Positions 1 through 15,000 of a stretch of 60,000 bases of DNA are shown piece after piece (positions within the stretch are counted from its first letter, which is position 1; every line of letters begins with the position of its first letter). Position numbers and translations under genes: made by a program. The DNA lies in the NCBI RefSeq assembly GCF_037975245.1, contig NC_092575.1, forward strand, positions 11,769,001-11,829,000, given 5' to 3'. This DNA comes from Apostichopus japonicus. Taxonomy: Eukaryota; Echinodermata; Holothuroidea; Aspidochirotida; Stichopodidae. Under the pieces are notes generated by a model that saw only the letters and a list, made by a program, of their open reading frames with translations, did no database searches and was not told where the DNA came from.

Positions 1-2794
1 CTGTATTCCTCTCGATGTATTGATAACTTCCTACCCCTACATATATACATCTTAGTGTAGATCAATTTGCTAATTGTTTTTCCAATCACCTGCCAGCAGT
101 GACGATATGAGAGCGGGGATTTAAAATCAACATTTCCATCATTTCATCGCAGGATTATGGCATATTGGTTAGGTAGTTTGGTTTTTGCCTTCAAACTCCC
201 TTAAACTCCATTGATATCTCCCACCACTAATTGTATTAATCCATACATACACACACACACACAAAACACACTCACTTTGCAATCTTCTTATACCCAAGAT
301 AGCGTTTACTGTGCAGTCGATATTGTCACAACCTGTGTTAGCTCACAATGCTGCATCCTGTGTGTTTTGACTAGTACAGGCTACTCTCTCTCTCTCTACC
401 CCCATACAAGTCCATCAAATAGGTGAGCTCACATTTCCTATCACCACCTTTTACCCAGAGCAACCGCAGTTCAAGCCCTGCATACTGTAGCTGCTGCACA
501 GACGAGTACTGCTCGAGAGCCGTATATATATATCACAAAGCAGTATCCACTTAAAATCAGGAAGTCATCAAACCATGCCTCCAATTACACTATCAATATA
601 TGAAAACACACAACGACAGTTCCAGCTGAAGGGAAATCGTGTCGTTATGAGACATGGCTGTTCCCTTTTGTTTCTGCATTATCCCAGCTAGATCGTTGCG
701 CTTCCTATTGCCAATCAACCGAGGAGTGACACATTTTCTCCGGGTGTTTAAACATGTAGTTACGAGGTTGTGGCAGTTCAGGAGAAACTGTGTAAGGGTC
801 GTCGTCATCGTTCTGCACACACACGCACGCACACATTTTGCAGCCAAAAAGACGTATCGAAGGAAATCTTTCTCTATCAATTGTTGACATGAAAACAGAG
901 AGCTTTTCATATGAAAGTTCTAGAGCATATATATATATCCATTTTCACCGATGGCACATTTCAATTGGAATCGACGAGCGAAATTGGAAAGACACAGCCT
1001 CGATCATTGTCCGTTACACCTTTCCAACAGAGTGAAAAAAGTTACCAGATAATTTGATTTTGGGAAACCTTTCGAGAATACTGACAGGTTTCTGATAAAC
1101 ATCCATTTAGATTCACTAGTGAAAAAGTAATTAACTCAAAGTACTATTTCCTCTGAGAGGCTAGTCGGTCCATCTGCGAGAGTCGTTAGTGACACAGCCG
1201 CTTGTAATCTTGTCACAAGGCAGGCAGATATGTGACCTTGTTCTTTCATGTATATTTTTAATTTACAGTACAATAGATCAGTATTTAACCATAATGACAC
1301 ATTCCACTTTTTTATCTTTCACAGTCATACTGATAACCCACTGTGTATAGAATCCATAAACGTGGGATGTTCACTGGTAGAAACACAGGTTTAGTTTCTT
1401 AGTTAGCATTCTAGAAGAGGGCATCCCTGAATTAAATACTTTGACATGTAGATCACACATTACAGGATTCTTGGTCGTCGAGCAGATGCAAACTCTATAG
1501 TATGCTATTGTTTGGCAATACCAAGTGTATACATGTATGTCTTGAGGTTAACTCTGCTCTCGACATGAAAAGGACTATCAGTTTGTTGTGGATGATAATA
1601 ATCATGGTATACAACACTAAGACTCCAATTGTAACTTCCATATCACATCTGACTGAGACACAGAAACAGTTACTATGTGATCACATTGGGTCTGCCAAGT
1701 ACCTTTACTCTTTCATTGATTACTATGCTCATTTTTTTTTTTATAGACTCAAACCCCAGTTTCCATTCTTCAGATTGACCTCTAATGACCTTTGACCATC
1801 ACAAAAAAAAACAATATGTTTCATCTGCTCATTGGGGGGATGCATATCCTATTAAAATACAACAAAATCCATCCATACTGCCCATTCAAAGATATCCTGT
1901 TTAAAAGGTTTTTTAACATTTTTGGCCTCCGATGACCTCAAAAGACCTTGGACCTACACCAAAAATTGATGATAGCTATACTGAACACAATTTTGAAAAC
2001 CCATATCACACCGGATCTACACCATGATCAACATTTCACCGGTTCCACAAACCAATCCACATACCAGTTACGGTACCTCTGGAAATAAATTTTGAATGTA
2101 CAATGTGAAGCTTGTGAGCACTTCGTTAAGATATTATCTGAAGTGGATACCATTGGTTTCCCAGGTACAGAAAGAGTGTTGCCGAGGATTTATTCAAATA
2201 GACTAATTCGTAGCACTGACCAACCTTGACGGTTGCTGGACTGATGCCGTGGTAACTCATTAGAGGATAACTCATCCGGTACAATAAGGCAAAATGATAC
2301 ATGCCAAAACGGCCAAAGTGCAAGACGAATACATGTCGAAAATCGCATACGCACTTGTTATGTTAGTACTAAATCAGATAAACAAAGTACATGGTTTTTG
2401 AGAGTACAACAACTGCTCTTACGTCATTGCCTAATTACAGCATTTTGCAACAAATTGGAACATATCGTTCCCTGCAAAATGAAACCAAGCAATGATTCAT
2501 TAATCACCGACATCTGTTTTGACAACTTAAGTTATATCAACATTTCAATACACAACAATAACATTGTCTCTCCTGTCTTCCTTTCAAGATGTACACAGCT
2601 AAAGTGAGCTGCACTTTCACAGAATCAGGAAATCATGCATCTGGTGGTATCGCACAACAGCAAAGCTGTCCAGTCATTGCTGTCATTATGTCTTACACAC
2701 TAACAAAAGAATTGTACATAATTGGCATGATGCGCAAAGTCTGCTAAAAATAATTCCAGGCTGCAAACGTGGCATTTTTTGATATTCGACTGAC
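1..2794 (-). other. MED13 intron 7 (partial), no further exon seen
   Basis: This intronic sequence runs to the left edge. It contains a short CA run near 248-262, a degraded pair of the ~150-bp DR1-type repeat (1768-2000) and otherwise AT-rich unique-looking DNA. I searched the minus strand for the next conserved MED13 block (the TPPTSP and QKWVKF regions) and did not find it. Confidence 0.7.
1768..2000 (+). repeat. Fragment of ~150-bp DR1-type repeat
   Basis: Two degenerate units carry TGACCTCTAATGACCTTTGACC-like and GATGACCTCAAAAGACCTTGGACC-like cores about 150 bp apart. An exact TGACCTTTGACC lies at 1786-1797. The same family recurs at 5145-5400 and 47400-47920. Confidence 0.6.
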
Positions 2795-2922
2795 CTTGTG
2801 CAGTGTTTGGATACGACTGGCCGGGCGTGGCCGCCATCGGCATTGGTGAAAGTACGTTGAGACTGGGAGCCATAGGCATCGGTGAAACGGCCGAAGTAGG
2901 GTTGTGATGCTGCTGCTGCTGC

Positions 2923-2956
<34 letters not shown>

Positions 2957-3040
2957 GCTGCTGCTGTTGCATGAGCACGTTAGACATGTCATCCTGGACA
3001 ACAAAGACATAGCAGCTTGGATACAACATCCTAACACCAC
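2795..3040 (-). CDS. MED13: MED13 coding exon 7 with polyglutamine run
   Basis: The exon has 246 nt, acceptor CATTTCAG|GTGG and a proposed donor ACAAG|GTCAGT at 2794-2790. It encodes [19 protein letters not shown], then 20 glutamines, HHNPTSAV, and two SPMPMA repeats before SYPNTAQ. The first block is the conserved end of the MED13 N-terminal domain; the rest is linker. The donor is inferred: reading through it gives 32 more residues, not family-like, before a stop near 2700. The next exon is not found in 1-2794 and presumably lies off the left edge. Confidence 0.9.
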
Positions 3041-6000
3041 CTGAAATGTACGAAAAATAATTCAGATAAAGATTTGTCTCTCAAATTGGGGTTGAAGACT
3101 TGAGGAGGGTATTACAGAGGTACACCTTGCTTAGAGCAGTCGCAGGTTAATGTTGCATTTATCTGGAATTTTTAGCATTCATATTGTTACTAATAACATA
3201 TTGATCAGCACTGATGTAATACAGATTACTGTGCTAGAACTTTTATTCTGCGAACCCTAATTAATAAGAAAGTGACCTTTACGTGTAACTGGACAATTTT
3301 GTTCACCCAAACAATTATGAATGCATACCACACCATTCTCATTCATATTTTAAAATCATCCAATCAAATCATCTCTATCATGTGACGTTAGACAATAACA
3401 AATGCTCCTATTTCACTCATATTATATGTACATTGATGTACTATACTATGTGATCTACTGTACTATGATGTGTATTGATATTGAACTGTACACTAAACTT
3501 GCACAGACAACATGTACTGTATACTAGTACTCCCCAATGCATGAAGACGAAATGACAAAGCTAGTAATATTGTAAGTTCTAAGAATAACAGACCGAGAGA
3601 ACGAGAGATTTGTGCACTAATAGAGAAGACCTACACTATAGTCGTTAGGCTGATTAATCGTGCATTGCCCTTCGGTATAACTCACAGTACATTCTGTTGA
3701 CTGACTAGGCTAGGCTATATAGTAACATTAACATGTTGTTCTATTGGACCAATCAGTGTCCAGGACTCTGGGTATTCTCTATCACGTCCAAAAGAGACAT
3801 CATTCGTGATGACAACACGTTAATGAGTTTGGTTTTACCGTAAGACAGTAATGGTTTTATTCATGATTTCTTTGTTTATATTGCGTATATTGTAAGGTTA
3901 AATTTCATTCTACATTTGAAGGGGATTAATTTCAAACTGGAAAGCCAGTAAGTGAACATTGCTAAATAAGCTGATCTTCAACACAATATGCCCCCTCTAT
4001 AGCAATTGGGTGGCATTATATACCTAACATAAACACAGCCACCACACAGTAGCACCCACCAGATCATCCAGTTTTGAACTTTTCAACTCAAAACAAGGAA
4101 ACTCCTTTGAACAGGCAAGTAAACATTGGAACATGAAAGTACATATGCTGTGATATCATTACAAACTATATTAAGAGAAGGGGACTACAGTAACAATAGA
4201 AACATGGCAAAAATCAAGAGGACACTTTGCCAGTACTGCCAATAGGTGAAAAGAGAAAAAGGCCCTTTTTTATCAGACTCTCTGCAAATGAGATTTAAAG
4301 AACACAGTGAAGACATCCCTCCCTTGCCTATACTTGCCTAGTCAGTATATGTAGAACAAGCTTTCATATAGTTTACTTATTCTGGTATAATCTATACATA
4401 CATGTCAGATTGCAGAATGTTATATCAGGGGACTGTTGCTCATGAACTAACTCTTCAGAAATTCTTCTAAATCATCTTTAGGTGAAGGATTATAAACACA
4501 AAACTGTCAACAAGATCATTATCAGTGACCCCCATTTGCTCTAAAAGGAACCAGTTCACTCTCCTTGGTAGAGATCAAAGCAGTTTCCTCAAATTTGTCA
4601 GAACTGGCTAACACATGAAGTCTGCCAGCAGAATAGACATCCCATTTCTACCAGTAAGAAAATATTGTCATAGACACTACATCTATAAATGATCAGAGAA
4701 TGGTTGACCTGTTTGTGTTAAGGTCAAGTGGTGAAAGTTGATAAACTGACTGTAGCTTACTGCTTGTGTATTTAATGATCAGAAGGAAATCACCTTTCAA
4801 TGGTATTTGCATATAATCTTTGACACCCCCTTGGTAAGCTGAAATTAGCAATGACATCTTACAGCTGTTATGTACAGTGAGGTGAAATGGTGAGATGGAA
4901 ATACTAACTGAAAGTATGCTTTGAAATACTACTGGAAGTGTATGTTTGCAAGTACAATTTAAGTCTAGATTTCATATGCATGATATTTTACCATACAGTG
5001 TCCTTTCACATACTGGAGCGCTGAAACCATACTGATCTGTATCTGATCATTATCTGATCATTATCTGAGGATGTCCCTAATTCAGAAGAAAGTCTGAGTC
5101 ATTTATTTAAATTTTTTAAATATTGCTGTCGATATTCCCTTTTTGAGATATCATGTTTACAATGTATTCAGGTTTTCATCTCTGTTGACTGCTGACCCCA
5201 AATGACCTTTGATCTCCATCCAAAAACAATAGGGTGCTTGAACTTATTATAGGAAAGCCACATGCCAACAATGGGAGTCAATAAAGTTCCCATCTGGAGA
5301 TATCATGTTCACACATGGATTTCAGGTTTTGACACCTCCTGACCTTAAATGACCTCTGAACTACACCAAATTGTATCAAAACGTTACACTACATAAGGCT
5401 ATCCTACCAAGATGCATGTATACATGAGCTCCTTTGATGTTCAGATTCTACAGCAAGTAACCAAAAAACAAAAATCGATGCTGACTGATTAATAGGGATC
5501 CAGCTATGTACAATGCACAGGTGCTCAGATTCCAAATGGTATATTCGGAAAGAAGGGGAAGAAGCCGGTCACAGTGTTGTGGGTAAGTCAGTCAGTGCTA
5601 AAACTTAGAGAAGGGAAAGAACATGGTAAGATAGGAAAGCAGTTTAGTTAAATGCTGACTTACCAACAAAGACTTCCACAGCAGGCGGCATGGTACCCTC
5701 AACATCCTCGCTCTCTGCACCGAATAACGTTGAGCTTTGAGGATTCTTGATGGGGTAGAAATGACTCCATTCTAAAAGAACCTGCCAAGCCTTTTGATTC
5801 TGTTCACTGTTGCCTTTGTAATTTTGACCATACAACACGGCATTGAGACCGTAAGGTGCCAAAATGACTGCAAGATGTAAGAAAGTTCAAAAGTGTGGAA
5901 TGCATCAGTCAGAGGAACATAACATTCTCAAAATATAAGAAAAATATTAAAAATATAAAAAAATATACAAAACAGGTGCAAAGATGACTAAACATTTGTG

Positions 6001-9000
6001 TAACCCTATTTATATATCTGCGTCCGCTGTTAGTAATATTTACTTTTCCTTTGAAGGACATCAATATTGGCTCAACATCTCATCACACTGAAAAAATAAA
6101 CAGCATAGCAGCAAAAGGGATTTCACTTTAATTACAGTGGAGATTGTGACTCCGAAAAATTACTGTGGCGCTTTTAAAAGTAAGATTTCTTGACACCTTC
6201 ATATCCTGTCCATCAACCTCTCAATAGGTATAGTATATAGAAAGGTACAGTATGCAGAGATGGAGATGGGTAAGAGGGGGAGCAAAATAAATCAATCCTG
6301 CTCATGAAACCCCCGAGATGGCTACATGTAGATATAAGGCCTGTAAAACAGCTTTACGAAATGCTAAAAGCAAGATTGAGACCACATCGCTTTCATAACA
6401 TGGCACTCTATGACATCGGAACTGCCGCTCAATTACTACGACAAATTTAAAAATATATATCTGCCAAATCATAGTCGACGTCTTCCATTCCATTGAACAC
6501 AAGAAATGCTAACTATCAAGAGTCCTGCGACCTTAAAACATGCTTTCAGTTGCTCATTGGTTGTTACCTTGAAAACCATTTGAGTATCCATTCGCAGTGG
6601 CTTCCAGATGCTCTGGGGTAAGTTTCGTCACTGGCGGATGTTGGCTGACGTCGACACTCGAACAGACGGTGCTCTCCCCGTGTAAGAAAAATGATAACTT
6701 GAAGGACAGGTGGTCACTGAAATGTGAGAGGGAGGGAGAGAGAATTTAGGGAGGCCAAATATAGATAGTCAAATAGTAGGTATTTATACATACCTACACA
6801 GTTTATACAGTTTCACAATCTGACAGACAAACTATAGAACATACAGTACAAAAGAAGAGAACAATATGTCGTTGGAAAGGACGGTGCGGTTTAATCTCTT
6901 CAATATACCAAATTCATGTCCAGAAATGTTGAAAAAAACAAAAAACATTGACTTTCTAACTGCACAAGAGAGGCACCATGTTTGCTGCATCTGAATGCAC
7001 TTTACCAGTACCACACAAGTTCATTGTAACGTCCATGACAATTTATCGATTGAGAGCCCATCAATAATTCATCAAACTTCAGTACTGTTCACACAACAAA
7101 ACCAATTCATAAATTAATCAACTTCGATCATACAGAAAGAGAAGTATTTTCCTGCATGAGAAATAGCACACGGTACACACATTTACCGAGCTGGAATATG
7201 ACTTTTTTACTTTTAGATCAAATTCAAAACTTATCTGGGTGACGATATATCAAGAATTTTTGGAACAGTCATAAATTACTTGCTCACTACTCTGGATAAA
7301 TTTGTTGAAGGCTGTCATAGTTTAAACTGCAATATATGAACAATACTTGGTACAGTAGGCAGGCCTTTGCAAATTTTGCAAAAATATGTACTCAAAATAT
7401 CATTTTGTCAAACTTAAAATTTCCCACTTCCAGAAATAAGTGAACTGTACTGATTTTGCTGACTTACAGTATAACAATCTCAATTACATCTACTGGCAGA
7501 ATAATGCAAGTGCATAACTTCGCCAGTCAAATATCCTGAATTTCAAGGCCTATACAGTACTGTAGGTTGGTTGAAGGCTGCCACTATGTATGTTCAAAAC
7601 ATTAAATTATTAATAACCATTCACTGCCAGCCACTTCTAGATAAGTTATCATTATCATTATTTATTGGTACTGTAATCATAGTTGAAAGCACTGATATTT
7701 GAAGTAGTAATGTTATGGGATCCTCAAGCCCCCTCCTCCCCCCACCCCCTCCAGTACTTTATACTGTACATGCAGAGTAAACGACTGTTATCCCAGCATT
7801 CCAAGATCAAATCTTTACTGTACCTGCACCACCCTCCTAAATAGATAAACAGATTGCAATTAAATAAATACATACTGTAAGTACAGCACTGTACAGTATA
7901 GTCTCACTAGTAGACCTACAGTAGTCCTGATGTAGTACAGTATTGCGCAGTGTACACAAGCTACTGTTTGCCACAGACTATTTAACTAACAATTTAACAA
8001 ACAATAATCCACCAATAATTTTAAATGGTGTTTGCATAAAGTCTGCTGCTGTTGTATTATAATTATAGTTATCTGAAGCCCAAGACTGAGCGACTGCAAA
8101 ACCTAGAACAAAGGAAAAAGGTAACCTCCCAACACCTTTATCTTTCATGATCGAAATCTTTGTGATGAACAACCTGTCCCACCTCCACCTCCCACCTCCC
8201 ATCCCACCTCCCCGTCCCACCTCCCACCTTGGAACAAGTAAGTTTTTAGATTTATTACACTTTAAATGACATAAATTATACTCTGGTGGCAAAAGTTCAC
8301 ATTACTAGTGACATCTTACTATAAAATAATCAACGCACTGTTACAGGTTGGTAATCGCTAGAACATTAAAACATCAATCTTTTGCAATGCTTTGTAACCT
8401 TCCGATGCCCACAGAGTCAAGACACACACCTCTACCCTCTTAAATTAGATCTACCCACTGATGGGCTGATGACATCGGTACAGTACAGTTAGACCTGTGC
8501 ATTTTCTGTCTCTTCAAACTCGGAAAATAAACATTCAATTATTTCCCTGCCAACTGATTTTAGTGTGAGCTTAATGCTGTATCATGTGTATCTGTAAAAT
8601 TGCTACTTCCTGTCATACAATACAAAGACCGGCATGACCCTCCACATTGCGTTACAATACTCGGTAGTGTAATATCATCAGAGACCACTCTCATACTGTA
8701 CGTATGCACTATAACAGTACTGGATGTCTTTTAAAGCGCCAAATGTTATGCAATACTAAAAGCAATACCAGCAAAAAGTCTGTCTGAATATCCAGAGTAG
8801 CAAATTGTGTGTTCTGTAGTGTAAAAGAGTTTGTGGTACAGTATATATTTCTCTTTCCGAGATTCAGCACTGCCTGCTTAGCAGCTGTAGTGTGCATGAT
8901 CCTAGTGTTGTCATATATATGGTTAACAAATCTGTGTACTGTACATATCACATGCTAATTCACCATTGTTTAGACTGTGTAGAGAAGTAGATTGAGGCTG

Positions 9001-12000
9001 CCACCATGCACCCCGATTAATAAGGATAATAGCATTGGAAGCGATCCTTATCATCATTGTTCAATCTGCCCCTCAAAGTCAACAACAGCTGTAATAAGGC
9101 CTAGCCTCTATATCTACAAAGTATACACATCTAGTTTGCTAACTGATATGATCTATAGAGGTGATGCCTGCCATTCAGCAGTGTACATGTTTCATACTGT
9201 ACACAGTTTAAAGTGTTTGGTACATAATTTATGTTAACTGTACACTGATTCAAAACTCATATATGTTAGCCTGAACACTGTTGACCAACACAGAGCAAAC
9301 ATTTGAATTTCAATCAGGTTTCCAGATATTTTATCTACTCCATCAATTATCACCCAAGCTATAAGACCACATACAGTATGAACAATGTAAGGCACATCTC
9401 TACATTCTTTTGTTGTTTTTTATCACCAAAAGCAATATTAAATTAGGGGAGTAAATGACTTTAACGTTCAATGTTAAAACAAATTATCACCTAGGTATTT
9501 TGGCATTTTATGCATTAATGACTTGGATTTCTAAAACCACTTAAAGTGTTGACTTATTCATCACTGTTTGAACCGAAACTTAACTATGAATGTTACTCGA
9601 ATTGCACCTGTCAAGAAAATGCAGCATTGATCGTTTAGAATGATATTTAAAAAGATGAATTCAAACTGCTGTAACAGAAGATGCACTGTAGGATATCCCA
9701 GTGTTATGATTTGTCATGCTAATTCATCTAGCTAACCATTATATACATTCGCTACACACAAAACCGGTCCTGTTTCCTTTTCTCAGATGTCCAAAGGAAA
9801 ATCTGTCGTCCAAAAACTGCAATTGGTAAAGTCTGTTATTTCTAACAACCTATTAATTTAAAACAATATATATTCTATACCACATAGTCTTATGTGAGGA
9901 GAGAGTTAGAGTACTAGCTGTATACATGGAGCTGGTGTTTCTTGAGCTCTTAAAATGAGACATTTGTACAATGTAATATAGATTGAAACATCTCTCGTGG
10001 TTGCTCTTTCAATGACTTTGTATTTCTAATGTAATTCTGTAATTTAGGAAGACACCTTACTGTTTGATTCTGTCAATGTTACAGATTCGTCTCTTAGCAT
10101 GGTTCTTGAAGATAGAACAAGCAATGTGAACATGATCGATAATTCATGCGATTATTCAAAGCTCTAAAACTCGGTACGTTCTTCTTCTTCTTCTCCTTTT
10201 TATTTTTTTTCTATTTTCCAACTGTGGAATAAGGGAGATCTATGCAACAAATGTAAAATCCCTACAGTACACAACTAACTAATGAAACCATCTAGGCACT
10301 ATACCATCAGACAGTCATTCCATCGGTCTTAATTCAAAACGTTAGCCAAATCTATTATTTCAAACCATATTGAGAACTACCGACGTGAACAGAACATAAA
10401 CAGCAGTAGTCAGAACAATGAAACACATCTCTCATCCCTTACAAGCCAAGGTGAACAACACATCTACTAGATGATTAATCAATAGACCACACCAAACCCA
10501 CATTAAAACACAAGAGAAAGTCTTGACGCTTTGTCCAATACAGAGCTACTACTGTACACAGACAAGTGCTGCATGCATCAATAACAGAAGAAGTTATTAC
10601 TGCAGTGAGCACTGGGCAGCTACTCTGTAGTAAACGCCACAGTCAATTAATACACACAACAACAGTGGCTTTAGCAGATAACAGATCTCTCTCTCCCTCT
10701 CTCTGTACTGTAGGCAATGAACCATACACAATCCATGACAATTTGGCACTACTTAGAATATGATTGAGGTTATTTAAATACCCAGGGACTCAGAGGTCAA
10801 AGTCTCACCCCTGCTGGGCCTCTCTCTGTGGTAAACAAGGCTAAAGCTGAAGCACATAACCACTAGCTGCTATGAGATTGAACATTAACAGATAAATCAA
10901 CTCTTTGAAACATTATCTGGTAAAGGCAATGTTGAGTATCTGAGAGATAGTGCCTAAAGAAATGGTGTGATTGTTTACAAATGAGTTGCCAAGAGATGTG
11001 AAAGTTCTCTCTTTACAAACATATATGTATATATGGAAGTTTGCATACAATATCACCCAAGTGACAGCCTTGGCCTTAGATACTATCACATGGCCACCTG
11101 CTGTGTACATTACATCTCAACAACCCTGCCTGCCACTGGTTTTGGGAATACATCTGCAATGCACAGGCAGCGGACCCAGACTTACAGTATACCAGCCATG
11201 TTGCTTTAGAGCAAGTCATAAATCTGTCAGAACAATAATGTTAATTAGCAGGCTGTGGTTACTGACATTAATTGTGTAAATGAGATGACATTAATTGTGT
11301 AAATGAGATACACCTAATTAGAATGATGACATTAACTACTGTAGGCAGAACAAATTTTCCAGGGTTGACAGAAAGTTTATATTATAAACGAAAGGTTTAT
11401 ACAGCAGGATAAAGAGAAATCAACTCTTGGGCAAGATTTCCATTCCCAAACCCAAATTGGTGATCAAGACATAAAAGTATTGTATTTTCAAATTTTTATC
11501 CTTTAAAAGAATTAAAACTAGAAGCTACAGCATGTAACCCATGATGTCAGCTTGCATGCATGTAAAGCACTTAAAGTATTTATCAACATTACGCCAAATA
11601 AAAACAAATGTCCGCAATGAGTATTCATGAGCAAATTATGTAGAATTTTTTCGCTAGCTGGGGAGAGAGGGAGGGGCATAGGGGTAGGAGGCAGGGGGCT
11701 GGAGCCCCCCCAACCAAATATTTTTGTGAAAATTCGGGCAATATGCTGAGAATTTTTCGGGCACCTACTGAAAGAAAAATAAATTGCAATGATGTAGCTT
11801 AAGGAAATCAATATTTTTAAAATATCTCCTTGGTAATTAAAAAAAGTTCTAAGCTTGCCCGACTTAATCGCCATTACTATTGTAAACGAGAGTTTTTACA
11901 TTATTGGCACTCCGTGCTTTTGTCCATCTGCATAAGACATTAAGTTGTTTACATTAGCATCCGGTGGATGATGGGATGTACAAACCGATGCATGCCTATA

Positions 12001-15000
12001 TGATATGTACATTAAAAATGTTGGTTATATTTTCGGGCAAGTCATTACAGCCTCCCCCCCCAAATCAAATTGGGCTCCTACGCCTATGGGGAGGGGGGTG
12101 GGGATACTGTTTATTCTGTACTCACTATGCAGTGACTGTTTCATAAATTAACTTTTCTTCACTGGCTACAGAAATTCTTTCGCAAGCAATGGGAGGCTCA
12201 CGGTGATGCACTGGTGCTAACTTATGTATAGAGACTAAACGATACCAGACGTCTGGTCAACATGTACAGTATGCTGTATCAATAGTACTGAGTTACTCAT
12301 TATGGTTCAGCTGATGTAACTTGGTACAGTGTTAACGTAGCAGTTCTACTGTAAACAACAAGAATACAGACTAAACCATTCATGGCAGACTCTAAAAGCA
12401 AGATCAGCTAAGTGAAGAGAACAAGTGATAATGATCTACTAACAGAAGGTAGTGTGTGATTTTTTTGGGGGGTGGGGGGTGGGGGTGGTGGGCACAAATG
12501 TTGCCTGATGTCAGTCCTGAGTAGGGATCTGAGGGATGTTCCCTCTCTTTTGAGAAATTTTTGCTTGGGGTTAGAGTACTTAGATGCAAGAAGGTGTTAT
12601 CATTTCCATCACTTTATATACATGTTTGTAGTACAAGATATCTCTTTTTAGCATACGTGTGTTAAATAAATGTAAGTGATTAGGAACAGAGTCTGAATGG
12701 CCCGATATTTTCCACGCCTGCAAAATTTCCCAATTTTGAAAAACCTCCAATTTGTTCATCTTCCAATTGTGATTAATACTAAAGGATAAAGTCGGGCAAC
12801 TGAATCAAAAGAAGCCATTAATTACACACGAATGAATGTTCAGTTTGGTAGAGACTATTGAAGGACATGCACCCTTATATTTCAGAAACACTCCATAGGT
12901 TTTGTCAAATCCATGGGACTTAACAAAAATTAACCAAAAGTGCTGTCATTTGGCATTGTAGAATGTCTTCCCTTCTCACCCGTGACAGTGTTTCATAACA
13001 AGCTCACTTAGTACTCTCATCTCTCATTTTTGAACGCACTTTTCTGTTTCAAATGTGTCAAGTATTCTCTCATTTCAGCTGTCCCAAAGTTTAACCATTC
13101 TCCTCTTCCATCAGTTTAGCAAAATTCAAGAGATACCCCCGACCGACGATGTTTTCTTCATCTTGATCTGAGCAATCACGAAAACCTAATTTGTTTTCAA
13201 TCTAACACTGCAAAACGATCTTCCACCAAAGTAGGGCATCCCTTGAAATAACCGGTGGTTGTGTAAAAAACCTTGCAGAGTCTCCCCTTAAACCGTCAGA
13301 AAGCTTTCTCATTTGAAATGCCACTTCAAGCACAGCCCACTCGTCTGGGGAAACCAAATCTCTTTAATTGACAGCCACTGTTTAGCAAGACGCAATGGAG
13401 TCCTCCTTGCTTCTGAGACCCAGCTCTTCATACATTATGCACATAATTAATCTGTACGCTGACCATTTACTGAGTCAATGGGAATGCAAGGTTACGGAGA
13501 CTGCTAATTCATCACAGAGGTGAGAAGACGAGTAATCTCATAATATGTAAGTTTATCGCATTTTAAGGACAAATTTCGGTTTGGATCTTCGAGAGAGCAA
13601 ACCACATAAGGGGAAGGGGGAGGGGCATTATCACCTAAGCTAAAGGCACATATAAATAAATATACATATTGCATCAACAATTACCGCACGAACAGGTACA
13701 GAAACTTTCCACTCGTCAATATATATCGGGGAATCACCTCACAAATTGAAAATGGCCACAACAACAATGCAAAGTTTATTCATGGGAGAAAAATCCTGAA
13801 AGCTGAATCTGTGAATTATATACATACTGTACACTCTACTTTGGTAAAGTGCTTATCATGTCATTTACACAGTCTACACCAGATTAGGCTGATGTATAGC
13901 TTACTATTTGCCTACCATTTTGTTGATGGATTGAAAAGATGGCGGGACGACTTGATCATCTCATGAAGGAGGGAGGCTGGGGGAGGGCATCCCCTAAAAC
14001 TCACCTGTAATTTTCACCATTAACCGGCAATTCTGGGTAGGGTTTCACAAACCATTTTCCCAGCCTCACATAGTTTTGAGTAAGCAAACGTCTGCAACAC
14101 AAGAAGAGAACATATCATCGTTATATAGGTCAGCGTAAGGTAACTGCGCAGATGAATAATGACAGATGAATTATAAGTACTACATGTTGAAATGATGACG
14201 ATCTCTTCAAGCTGCCCAGGTAGATATCAGAGAATGTGTTGAGTGCAATCAGGTCAAAGAAAAGAAAATTACCATTTCAAGAGTTCGGTAACAAGCAGAA
14301 AGCAATGGGGTAAAATATTTCCACTTCACAGATGAATTAAGCCACAAAATTTACATTTGATAATTTGCTAACGGATACAAAACACTGTCAGTCCAGGTTG
14401 GATATGACAATGTTAATTTTGGAGAAAGGACCCTTTAAACAAATTTGTGAAGGTCATGATCAACTAAAGTGGCTGAACTATTAAGGCTAATTACACAGAC
14501 TGTTAGGTTACAGTACAGTAATTCCTCATAGGCAACACAATTAACTCAATGGGAAACCACAGACTTTTATGGCCTCAAATGACATTCTTGTACAATGATT
14601 ACAACTTTGTCAAGGAAATATGGTTGTTGGATGTTACATAAGAGTGCTGCTCTCTTGTAAATATAAATATAATAGAACTTGTGTTTGGGTTTAATTATGA
14701 GAATTTATAACAACAATGGTTTACAACAACAGAGGTCATCATCTCGGGACACCTTAAAAGAGCACTCCAGAGTTTTAGCATATTTTAAAGATGAATATCT
14801 TGAAAACCTCAGACACTGTTGAAACATCACTGTAGCTCTCAAACTTTTCCTTACCTTGAACCATCTATATCACAAGTAAAATTCTGCACAGAGGCATCCT
14901 TTAAGGGTATGGAGAAATACTTACAATATCATCAACTTTGTGACTCAACAATGACCTAAGAAAAAGGTTTATGGATTATTGACCTCTTGTTCCTTATCAA

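Larger units (their letters stand above)
6717..14004 (-). other. MED13 intron 4
   Basis: This 7.3-kb intron contains a C-rich minisatellite (8176-8229), one copy of an inverted-repeat element (11677-12088), a 23-bp tandem doublet (11265-11310) and a G-rich run (12466-12490). The rest is AT-rich with frequent TACTGTA/TACAGTA words and no coding signal. Confidence 0.85.

Noticed and set aside
2744-3040. Ser/Asn-rich frame overlapping exon 7 (98 codons)
   Set aside because: It is the +1 shadow of the MED13 polyglutamine exon; the frame with [11 protein letters not shown] is the one that matches the family and the splice phases.
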